Below are positions 44,650 through 52,025 of a stretch of 61,564 nucleotides of DNA, one piece after another (within the stretch, counting starts at the first letter, position 1; each line of letters begins with the position of its first letter). The stretch spans positions 1 to 61,564 of the forward strand of contig JAETRU010000014.1 of assembly GCA_021769965.1 (NCBI GenBank), in the 5' to 3' direction. The position numbers were made by a program, and so were the translations under genes. The stretch is from Eubacterium sp. (lineage in GTDB: Bacteria > Bacillota > Clostridia > Peptostreptococcales > Anaerovoracaceae). The notes under the pieces are model-generated. The model saw nothing but the letters and a program-made list of their open reading frames with translations, ran no database searches and was not told the DNA's origin.

Positions 44650-44740
44650 ATCATACCATGTCGCATTAGTAATTTCAATCAGTTTCACATTATTCATATG
44701 AAAAATGCAGTAATTTTTGCGTTTTTCATATGAATAATGT
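44650..44740 (-). promoter_or_regulatory. ATPase promoter with a perfect 19-bp inverted repeat upstream
   Basis: On the minus strand TTGAAA (44673-44678) and TATGAT (44650-44655) are 17 bp apart. Immediately upstream, arms 44687-44705 and 44722-44740 are perfect 19-bp complements with a 16-nt spacer; each arm contains the palindrome TTCATATGAA. A diverged third half (TTCCATAGGAA) follows near 44757. Confidence 0.75.
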
Positions 44741-44848
44741 TGTAATATCTGCATTTTCCATAGGAATATTCCTTTGCTGATCTCACGGCAGCGGTCATCT
44801 CTCAATTTCACCGGTCCTGAATCACCCGCGCAATATATCGCAATACAT

Positions 44849-44909
44849 GAGAAAAGAGCCACCGTACGAACCGATTACTCTCCATTCATACGACAGCTCT
44901 TTTTCTCAT
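44849..44909 (-). terminator. Terminator of the second flavoprotein-ferredoxin operon
   Basis: An imperfect stem, GAGAAAAAGAGCTGTCGTA with TACGGTGGCTCTTTTCTC on the minus strand, lies just past the ferredoxin stop codon. Confidence 0.6.
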
Positions 44910-44913
44910 ACAT

Positions 44914-45195
44914 TTATTTAGGCTCTTTTACAGGAACAAATTTTGCTTCATTCATCAGCGGATGCTGCAGCCTGATGGCGCCTTTGACCGGACACTCCAT
45001 GACGCAGGCCCCGCAGTACCAGCATTCGCCCGGGTACATCACGATGGGATGCTCCCCTTTATTGACACTGTGCACCAGAACGTCGACCTGACACACGTCA
45101 GCGCAGCGGTTACAGCCGATGCACAATTCCTCGTTATAGATGATCGGTCTTGCGCTGCTGGTTACAACAGATGTATATAATTCTTTCTTTTCCAT
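44914..45195 (-). CDS. Two-cluster [4Fe-4S] ferredoxin (second AprB-like copy)
   Basis: A 93-residue protein with clusters CIGCNRCADVC and CWYCGACVMEC, paralogous to the ferredoxin at 28.4 kb. It shares one base with the flavoprotein stop codon (TAATG), the same coupling as in the first pair. It should pass electrons to the neighbouring flavoprotein. Confidence 0.88.
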   Translation of the reverse strand: MEKKELYTSVVTSSARPIIYNEELCIGCNRCADVCQVDVLVHSVNKGEHPIVMYPGECWYCGACVMECPVKGAIRLQHPLMNEAKFVPVKEPK

Positions 45196-47141
45196 TATTT
45201 TCTCACCTCTGCCTGTTCCTTAATATAGTCCTGATTTCTCTTCTCGTACTCTTCCTTCAGATCGCCGAAGTAGTCGTGTTCAACGATACCCTTGACCGGC
45301 TTTCCGTCCTCCATTCTTATTGTAATGAAGTGGCGGTCTTTTTCTGGATCCATTTCCGGATAGTCGCTTCTCTCAAAGAACAGCGGCGCGGAGCTGGATT
45401 CTCTCATAAGGCATGCGTTCAGGATCAGCTTTGCCACTTCAAGAATATCCAGAACTTCATGGGTTCTCATCAGATCGTGAGGGGTCACAGCGGACAGCTG
45501 CGGCACTTTGTCGCGCTCATAGCTTTCCAGAAGGTCAAGGCCCTCTTTCAGAAGGTCCGCGCACTTGACGCCGCCGCAGTAATTCTGCATCGCTTTGGAA
45601 ATGGCCATGTTCAGTTCTCGCCAGTTCATGCCTTCCTCATTTTCAAGCGGCGCGTACAGACGCTTCATTTCCGCGTCGATATCCTCCTGCTTCGGCTCTG
45701 CGTAGTCCACTTTGTCCGCACGGTCAGCTGCTTTTCTGCCGGCATAGTAACCGGTTGCGCTGGCGTATCCGCAGCAGTCAGATGCAAAGAGCTGATCGCC
45801 CGCCGCATAGATGCCGTCGATGTTGGTCATCAGATCCCAGTCGTGCATGATGCCGCCCGGCGCGCCGAACAGCTGTCTTTCCTGAGTTAAAAAGGCCGCC
45901 GACTGCCAGCCGGTTCCGTAGCTCTGCAGAGCATGCTTTGTCGGATCAAATCCTCTTTCTGTATAATTCTGTAAAATAGGAATTTTCGTCTTTCCTTCCT
46001 CACCGACCATCATGCCCCAGATGACCTTTCTCTCCATTTCAGGCATTCTGGACAGATCCGCGTAAAACGGCAGCTGATAGCCCCGCTTCATCAGTTCGTC
46101 AAACGGCATGGTCTCCGGCCCTCTGTATTCGTACTTCGGCTCGTCGATGACGCCGCCCTTTAAGAAGAATTTCTGGCCTTCTACAGGATAGTAGCGCTCG
46201 GATACTGTTTTCAGCACATTGCCGTCTCTGTCCAGATACGGGATTTCCACGCCTCTGGCATCGACCATAGTCGCCGCGTACCAGGTGTTGTGGTTGTTGC
46301 CCGCGCCATATGGAGGGAAGCTTCTGCCGGAAGCGGAGAACTCGCCTTTTACGGACTTCTCCATCATCGTAAATTCCATGCCGGCTCTCGCGCCCATAGC
46401 GTGGCCGCTGCCGATACTCTGCATCGGACGGAATTCACAAAGGCCCACAAGGTCAGGGTTAAACAGCCATACGCGGGCAGGTCTTGACATGCACAGCACC
46501 GTGGATTTCGCCTTGAATACATGGAATTTACCTGTACGTACATTCATGCCCATGGCGCCGATGCCGCGTTTTTTTCCGTTTTCTACTGTCGTAAGAAGTG
46601 CGGTCGCCTCGGTCCGGTCAAAGATCTTCACGCCCAGCTTTTTGCACTGTTTGTACAGCGCAGGCTTATAGGTGGAACCCCATACGCGCAGGGTGAATTT
46701 ATTCTTATAATCATAAGCGAACATCAGCTTTGTCTCTGCGTCACGAAATTCCGCGCCTTCAAATTCGTCCTCGGTATCTCTGATCTTGCCGCCGAAGCTT
46801 TCCAGGTCAAGCAGACGGTCATAGCCTTCCCGGCACTCGATATAGTGGGCAATGCCGTTGCTGTAATGCTGCTGCTCGTCCACATAAGCGTTCGCGATCT
46901 CCTCCGGAGTTACCTGAGAACACGGGTTGGTGCATGCTGATTCCCAGTGGTCAAAGCCTGTTCCGGCACTTCCGCTGCGCACGGTCGCGCCTTTCTCTAC
47001 TAAAATAACAGACTTTCCCTTCCGCGCTGCCGCAATCGCAGCAAAACAGCCGGCAAGACCGCCGCCTAAAACCAGAACTTCCGCTTCATCGGTCTGCATG
47101 TCGCCGATCTCATTGGCATAAGGCCATTTATATTCTTTCAT
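45195..47141 (-). CDS. FAD-dependent reductase, fumarate reductase / AprA-like flavoprotein (second copy)
   Basis: A 648-residue paralogue of the flavoprotein at 26.4 kb with the same length and FAD motifs (VLVLGGGLAGCFAA; AAGDQLFASDCCGYASATG). Many blocks are shared, such as KIRDTEDEFEGAEFRD and RSFPPYGAGNNHNTWY, while substrate-side loops differ. This fits two reductases with related but different substrates. It is divergent from GntR copy 2, with two perfect AATTTTGCAAAATT palindromes between them. Confidence 0.82.
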   Translation of the reverse strand: MKEYKWPYANEIGDMQTDEAEVLVLGGGLAGCFAAIAAARKGKSVILVEKGATVRSGSAGTGFDHWESACTNPCSQVTPEEIANAYVDEQQHYSNGIAHYIECREGYDRLLDLESFGGKIRDTEDEFEGAEFRDAETKLMFAYDYKNKFTLRVWGSTYKPALYKQCKKLGVKIFDRTEATALLTTVENGKKRGIGAMGMNVRTGKFHVFKAKSTVLCMSRPARVWLFNPDLVGLCEFRPMQSIGSGHAMGARAGMEFTMMEKSVKGEFSASGRSFPPYGAGNNHNTWYAATMVDARGVEIPYLDRDGNVLKTVSERYYPVEGQKFFLKGGVIDEPKYEYRGPETMPFDELMKRGYQLPFYADLSRMPEMERKVIWGMMVGEEGKTKIPILQNYTERGFDPTKHALQSYGTGWQSAAFLTQERQLFGAPGGIMHDWDLMTNIDGIYAAGDQLFASDCCGYASATGYYAGRKAADRADKVDYAEPKQEDIDAEMKRLYAPLENEEGMNWRELNMAISKAMQNYCGGVKCADLLKEGLDLLESYERDKVPQLSAVTPHDLMRTHEVLDILEVAKLILNACLMRESSSAPLFFERSDYPEMDPEKDRHFITIRMEDGKPVKGIVEHDYFGDLKEEYEKRNQDYIKEQAEVRK

Positions 47142-47168
47142 GATTTCCTACTTCTCCTTCCGACAACG

Positions 47169-47251
47169 AATTTTGCAAAATTTATCTCTTTTTTATAAAA
47201 TACCATAAATCGTTCCAAAAATCAAGTGTTACGCGTAAATTTTGCAAAATT
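47169..47251. promoter_or_regulatory. Two perfect AATTTTGCAAAATT palindromes
   Basis: The 14-bp perfect palindrome occurs at 47169-47182 and 47238-47251 between the divergent flavoprotein and GntR genes, 69 bp apart centre to centre. Related copies are upstream of the first flavoprotein operon and of GntR copy 1. These are good candidates for GntR operators. Confidence 0.7.
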
Positions 47252-47343
47252 TATTTTTATATTGCAACGCAATTGATTTGTATCACATTCTATGATAAAA
47301 TTAGCTATGGCAGTTTTTGGACTTTACTACCAGGAGGATTTTA

Positions 47344-48021
47344 ATGAGTACCAAAACAACTTTAGCAGAACAGATTTATAAGGAGTTATTCCACGATATT
47401 ACCACCCAGAAACTGATATTCGGACAGAAACTCACCCTGCAGAAGCTGAAGACCCGGTTTCAGGTCAGCCAGACGCCGGTGCGGGAAGCCCTGACCAGGC
47501 TCATCGAAGACGGACTTATCAATTATTACTCCAATCTGGGCGTTGCGGTAACCACCTTTACCGGCTCCGACATCCGCGAGCTGTATCAGTGCGTCAGCGA
47601 GTTTGACGCGCTTGCGATCCTTTTCTGTAAAAACTCTTTTTCCACCGCGCCGCTGATCTATGAACTGGAAAACATTATCAGGTCCGGCGATAAACACCTT
47701 GCAGAAGGAGATCTTGCGGCGTGGAGTCATGATTCTGACGATGCTCACATCGTTTTCTACCGTCATGCCCAGAACCACTATCTGGACGATTCCGCAAAAC
47801 GACTTCGGGCCAAGATCCAGGTCTTTGCCAATATGTACTACTTCAATGATCCGGTTCACGCAGAGAACATTCAGAGAGGCCACGCAGAAATCCTGGAAAA
47901 CATCAAAGCAGGTGACTTCGAAGAAGCCGCCAACGTCATGCGGCTGCATCTGCAGTACAATATGGTATACGCCCTTAACGCCTACGAAGCCGCGCCAAAA
48001 GCAAAAGATACGCTTAAATAA
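47344..48021 (+). CDS. GntR family regulator with FCD-type domain (copy 2)
   Basis: A 225-residue paralogue of the regulator at 41.9 kb: the winged helix contains QTPVREALTRLIEDGLINYYSN, with a helical ligand domain behind it. The start at 47344 follows AGGAGG; the nine-residue upstream extension is rejected. It is divergent from the second flavoprotein operon and is its probable local regulator. Confidence 0.9.
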   Translation: MSTKTTLAEQIYKELFHDITTQKLIFGQKLTLQKLKTRFQVSQTPVREALTRLIEDGLINYYSNLGVAVTTFTGSDIRELYQCVSEFDALAILFCKNSFSTAPLIYELENIIRSGDKHLAEGDLAAWSHDSDDAHIVFYRHAQNHYLDDSAKRLRAKIQVFANMYYFNDPVHAENIQRGHAEILENIKAGDFEEAANVMRLHLQYNMVYALNAYEAAPKAKDTLK

Positions 48022-48210
48022 AACGTATATAAGTCCGGCATCTTATAGCGTGTCCCCCTTGCTGAACAGCTGGCAAACCATAGGTATTAGGCGTTTTATA
48101 ATTTTCAGTCTTTTATAAATTTTTATTTCTTTTTATAAGATTCGTTATTTACTTTTACCGTTTTCTTTTGTAAAATAGAAGCAGGATTTTAAGAAAAAAG
48201 GATTAGCTAT

Positions 48211-48876
48211 ATGAGAAATACAAAAGAAACTTTAGCAGAAAAGATTTATCAGAATATCTATGATGATATCACCCAGCGCAGACTGGCCTGCGGACAGAAG
48301 CTGACCCTGAAAACGCTGGCACAGGAATACGATGTCAGCAATACGCCCATTCGTGAGGCTCTGTCCCGTCTGTCAGAAAACGGGCTGGTCACCTACTACT
48401 CCAACTGCGGCGTCAAAGTCATCGACTTTTCAGAAGCCGATATTCAGGATCTGTTCCGCTTTGTCAGCGAGCTGGACGCCCTGTCCGTTCAGTATTGCGA
48501 GAACTACCCGATTCGCGACGCGTTTATTCACGAACTACGCGGCATTGTAGAAGCAGGCAACAGCCTTCTTGCCGCAGGCGACCTGACAGAATGGGACGAA
48601 TACTCCAAATACTATCACAAGACCTTCTACAAATTTGCCCAGAGCCCTTGTCTGGACAACGCCGCCGATAAGCTGAGGCCGCGGGTGGAACTGCTCTCTT
48701 ACTTATATTATCCGCAGATCAGCCGCGAGAAAGTCAACGAAGACCATAACCGGATCTTCGATACGATTCTGGACGGCGACTTTGCCAAGGCATCAGAACT
48801 CATGCGCGCCCACGTGCAGTACGATATGATCTTCGCGGTAAAAGCGTACGCGGAATATAAGGCGAGTCTGAAATAA
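48211..48876 (+). CDS. GntR family regulator with FCD-type domain (copy 3)
   Basis: A 221-residue protein, third of the paralogous set (NTPIREALSRLSENGLVTYYSN in the winged helix). It lies 190 bp after copy 2 in the same direction, suggesting tandem duplication. I see no TTTTGCAA palindrome immediately before it, so it may answer to a different site. Its target genes are not evident. Confidence 0.9.
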   Translation: MRNTKETLAEKIYQNIYDDITQRRLACGQKLTLKTLAQEYDVSNTPIREALSRLSENGLVTYYSNCGVKVIDFSEADIQDLFRFVSELDALSVQYCENYPIRDAFIHELRGIVEAGNSLLAAGDLTEWDEYSKYYHKTFYKFAQSPCLDNAADKLRPRVELLSYLYYPQISREKVNEDHNRIFDTILDGDFAKASELMRAHVQYDMIFAVKAYAEYKASLK

Positions 48877-48894
48877 ATATAGTCACAACACCAA

Positions 48895-48950
48895 AAAATC
48901 CGCCGCGGGTTTTGTCTGCATAAGGACAGAACCTGCGGCGGAATTTCTTT
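48895..48950 (+). terminator. Terminator of GntR copy 3
   Basis: AAATCCGCCGCGGGTTTTGTC pairs with GACAGAACCTGCGGCGGAATTT apart from small mismatches; the 3' side ends in TTTCTTT. Confidence 0.85.
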
Positions 48951-49129
48951 GGTTATATTTTCAGGAGTGATTACATGCTCTGGTTCTTCTACTCTGCCTC
49001 TTCTCTGATCGAGAAGAGAAACCGGTCTGTCAGCATCACTGTCACTCTGTTAGTTTTAAATGTATTTCCTTCTTATTACAGTATATCCCAGTAACCGCTG
49101 CCGCTTTGCTTCAAACATAACTTTCATTA

Positions 49130-50383
49130 TTACAGGTCCAGGCTATTGGGGTTCAGCAGAAAGTCCATAATTCCCATGATCACAATACCTTCCTCATTTC
49201 GCCAGAGCTTAACCCGGTCTTTCACTACGATAATCTTCTTGAAGGAATCACCGATATTTACCAAAGACTTCTGCTCCTGCTGCATCTTGCTGCTGTCGGG
49301 AATTGCAAATGCAGACTGAATGTAGTACCTCTGGTTTCCCCGGTTACAAATAAAATCCACCTCCAGTTTCTTTCGGACGGTGTGCCCATTCTCATTCTGC
49401 TCGGTGTGTTCTACAACACCAACATCCACATTAAAGCCACGCACCAGCAGTTCATTATAGATAATATTCTCCATAATATGGTTTTCTTCCTGTTGGCGGA
49501 AATTGAGCTGTGCATTGCGAATTCCCACATCTGTAAAGTAATATTTAAACGGAGAAGCAATATATTTTTTTCCTTTTACATCATAACGTTCCGCTTTGCT
49601 GATGAGGAACGCATCCAGCAGATACCCGATATAAGTACTAATGGTTTTATCACTGACTCGCATTCCATTGCTTTCAAAGGTCTTTGCAAGTTTGTATGGA
49701 TTGGTAAGAGAGCCCACCGCAGATGCCAGAATGTTGACCAGCATCGCCATCACATTGTCTCCACGCAGATGATGCCGATCTTCAATGTCTTTCAGATACA
49801 GTTCTCTGCACAGGTCGATTAAATACCTGGATTTCAGTTCGTCCGTTCTCCTGCTCAGAATCAGCGGCAAACCACCGTAGGTGTAATAGTCCTGCCATGC
49901 ATCGTATTTATCACCGGGATAGGCAGACACATATTCAGAAAAAGACAGTGGATAAACCCGCACCTCATCTCCACGACCGCGAAACTCCGTCAGCACATCT
50001 GATGAGAGAAATCTGGAATTACTCCCTGTTACATAGATGTCAAGATTTTCCCGCCGGTTCAAACCGTTGAGTACAGCTTCAAAGCCGCTGCACAACTGAA
50101 CTTCGTCCAAAAACACATACCACATGCCATCATCAGTCACCTGCTGTTTGATATATGCACTCAGTTTTTTGCTGCTGCGCAGTTCTTCATAATCGTCATC
50201 ATCCAAAGGAATTGTAATAATCCTGTCTGCGTCCACGCCGGAATCCAACAGATACTGATAAAACAGCCTGAACAGCAGATATGATTTCCCGCACCTGCGG
50301 ATTCCGGTAACGACTTTAATCAACCCATTTTCTCTCCGTTCAATCAGACGGTTCAAATATAAATCACGCTTAATAGGTTCCAT
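49130..50383 (-). CDS. AAA ATPase with DUF4143 domain (copy 2)
   Basis: A 417-residue protein with Walker A GIRRCGKS, Walker B VFLDEVQL, the YVTGSNSRFLSS sensor segment and a C-terminal DUF4143 domain. In the nuclease-like segment (LEVDFICNRGNQRYYIQSAFA) the expected ExK is replaced by QSA, so any nuclease activity is doubtful. The start at 50383 follows AAGGAGAG; the upstream GTG extension is rejected. It belongs to a different subgroup from the 43-kb copy. Confidence 0.85.
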   Translation of the reverse strand: MEPIKRDLYLNRLIERRENGLIKVVTGIRRCGKSYLLFRLFYQYLLDSGVDADRIITIPLDDDDYEELRSSKKLSAYIKQQVTDDGMWYVFLDEVQLCSGFEAVLNGLNRRENLDIYVTGSNSRFLSSDVLTEFRGRGDEVRVYPLSFSEYVSAYPGDKYDAWQDYYTYGGLPLILSRRTDELKSRYLIDLCRELYLKDIEDRHHLRGDNVMAMLVNILASAVGSLTNPYKLAKTFESNGMRVSDKTISTYIGYLLDAFLISKAERYDVKGKKYIASPFKYYFTDVGIRNAQLNFRQQEENHIMENIIYNELLVRGFNVDVGVVEHTEQNENGHTVRKKLEVDFICNRGNQRYYIQSAFAIPDSSKMQQEQKSLVNIGDSFKKIIVVKDRVKLWRNEEGIVIMGIMDFLLNPNSLDL

Positions 50384-50397
50384 ATCGCTCTCCTTAC

Positions 50398-50518
50398 TTC
50401 GAATTTTTGCATATTTGTGCACTTATTCGTAATCATATTATAACCGAATTTTGTACAGCCGTCAAATTTTCCTTTCTATTATGTTCCGAAATTTGGTCAG
50501 AATATGCAATTTTTCGAA
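50398..50518 (-). promoter_or_regulatory. ATPase promoter flanked by an 18-bp inverted repeat
   Basis: On the minus strand TTGACG (50460-50465) and TATAAT (50437-50442) are 17 bp apart. An imperfect inverted repeat flanks the promoter: TTCGAATTTTTGCATATT at 50398-50415 and AATATGCAATTTTTCGAA at 50501-50518, matching at 15 of 18 positions. Confidence 0.7.
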
Positions 50519-50667
50519 ATAAATATCTTCTTTTTCAGATCTCCATTTCTGCCGGGTGGACTGGGGACTTTCACCCGTTAGAACGTGCGCCCGCCGGGTG
50601 CACCGTCACCATAAAAAACTGGATCACATCCAGCTGCACAGAAAAATATGTTCTGCTCAATCATCTC

Positions 50668-51492
50668 TTATCTCTCTTTCTCCCGCAGTTCATAAAGGTC
50701 AAGCCGTCTGTGAGCAAGCAGCGGCAGCTGACTGCGGATCTTATCAATCTGTGTCAAATCAATATCACTTACCTGCATCACCAGCTTTTCCTCCGCCTCG
50801 GCAAGGACCTCGCCCCAAGGCGACACCAAAAGGGAATGGCCCCATGCAGTATAGCCTGCTCCCTCGTCTCTGGACGGAGAAGTGCCCAGCACATAGACCT
50901 GATTGTCAAGGGCTCTGCACCGGAACATGATATCCCAATGAGCGGGGCCTGTTGTCATGTTAAAGGCCGCCGGCACCAGAATCACTCTCGCTCCCTGCTG
51001 CACCATCAGGCGGGCAAGCTCCGGAAAACGAAAATCATAACAGATGCAGATGCCCATCTTTCCAAATTCCGTATCAAATACCGTGACCCTGTCTCCCGCG
51101 GTCAACGTATCCGACTCCTTAAAGCACTGGCCGCCCTCTACCTGAATGTCAAAGAGATGCATTTTTCTGTGCTTCGCGATCTGCCTTCCCTGCCGGTCAA
51201 AGACATAGGCGGTGTTGTACACCTTTCCGTCTTCTGAAAGCTCCGGCACAGATCCTGCCGAAAGATAGACGCCATAGCGGCGCGCCATGTCGCTGAGCGC
51301 CTGATAAGTCTGGCCTCCTTCCTTTTCCGCATACTTCGGGAAATTGGAAGTTTCGTAAGGACAGGAAAACATTTCTCCCGCCGTCACAAGGTCCGCTTTT
51401 TCAGAAACCGCCTTCTGTATCCATTGTTCCAGCTGTGCAAGGTTCTTCGCTGTATCCGCAAAGACCGGCAGCTGTAATTGTGCTGCTCTCAT
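50668..51492 (-). CDS. Carbon-nitrogen hydrolase (nitrilase superfamily amidase)
   Basis: A 274-residue enzyme with the Glu-Lys-Cys triad visible as AGEMFSCPY, HRKMHLFD and CICYDFRFPE. It most resembles the omega-amidase (Nit2-like) branch, which hydrolyses 2-oxoglutaramate or 2-oxosuccinamate formed by transamination, but substrate choice is not certain. The start at 51492 follows AAGGAG. A 57-codon gene lies 31 bp upstream on the same strand. Confidence 0.85.
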   Translation of the reverse strand: MRAAQLQLPVFADTAKNLAQLEQWIQKAVSEKADLVTAGEMFSCPYETSNFPKYAEKEGGQTYQALSDMARRYGVYLSAGSVPELSEDGKVYNTAYVFDRQGRQIAKHRKMHLFDIQVEGGQCFKESDTLTAGDRVTVFDTEFGKMGICICYDFRFPELARLMVQQGARVILVPAAFNMTTGPAHWDIMFRCRALDNQVYVLGTSPSRDEGAGYTAWGHSLLVSPWGEVLAEAEEKLVMQVSDIDLTQIDKIRSQLPLLAHRRLDLYELREKER

Positions 51493-51523
51493 AACTTTAT
51501 ACTCCTTATTCTTTCTGCTGTTT

Positions 51524-51697
51524 CTACTGCAGTTTTCCTCTGCAGGCGATTTCCAGTTCACGTTCCACCTGTCCGTCCGTGCCGATGAGATAGGCTTTGT
51601 TATAGAGATTTACAACGGGACAAATGTGTACCGGCACGATCCGCGCTTTGTCGCCATCCCTCACTGAGTATTCTGTCGCAATAAATTTCATCTGCAT
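51524..51697 (-). CDS. Small 57-residue protein of unknown function
   Basis: The frame begins MQMKFIATEYSVRDGDKARI behind AAAGGAAG, and continues with PVHICPVVNLYNKAYLIGTDG and a basic Gln-rich end. A promoter (TTGCAT, 16 bp, TAAAAT, near 51740) precedes it. Length, ribosome binding site, and codon use resemble a real gene rather than chance. It may continue into the nitrilase gene as an operon. The second ATG two codons in is an alternative start. I do not recognise the family. Confidence 0.6.
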   Translation of the reverse strand: MQMKFIATEYSVRDGDKARIVPVHICPVVNLYNKAYLIGTDGQVERELEIACRGKLQ

Positions 51698-51957
51698 TCT
51701 TCCTTTCTTATGGAACTTCTTCTGTTACACTTATTTTAGCACGGATTTTTTAGAATGCAAGTACAATTTTATAAAATTCAGTTTTTTATATAATTTGAGC
51801 CGTGGCGGGAAATTTATCGTGTTGCAACTAAAATGCGGCTTATTTACAGCTTATTCTGTGCTGTTTGGTGGAGATCAAAATCACTGCGGAGTGAACCTGC
51901 TATGCTGACCGATAGAATGCGATTGCTGTTTCTTGTCATTTTTTGCTTTTATCTACA

Positions 51958-51991
51958 ACAAAAGAGCCGCCTCAAAGTGAAGCGGCCCTTC
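51958..51991 (-). terminator. Terminator of the adhesin gene
   Basis: On the minus strand GGGCCGCTTCAC pairs with GAGGCGGCTC around a short loop and is followed by TTTTGTTG. The rest of 51750-51957 shows no gene. Confidence 0.8.
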
Positions 51992-52025
51992 TGTCAAAAT
52001 TATTAGAACTCAAAATCTTCTAAGT

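Noticed and set aside
44578-44862. A 94-codon open frame upstream of the first DUF4143 ATPase gene
   Set aside because: It runs through the promoter and the 19-bp inverted repeat and overlaps the ATPase start; no ribosome binding site.
26419-47141. Composite transposon or invertible segment bounded by the two inverted flavoprotein-ferredoxin pairs
   Set aside because: The two pairs are clearly diverged in protein sequence, lack terminal repeats and recombinases, and the genes between them look like stable metabolism.
43125-50383. Abortive-infection or CBASS-like defence island formed by the AAA ATPases and the toxin pair
   Set aside because: The genes are far apart, separated by metabolic operons, and none has a recognisable phage-defence effector; clustering is not strong enough.
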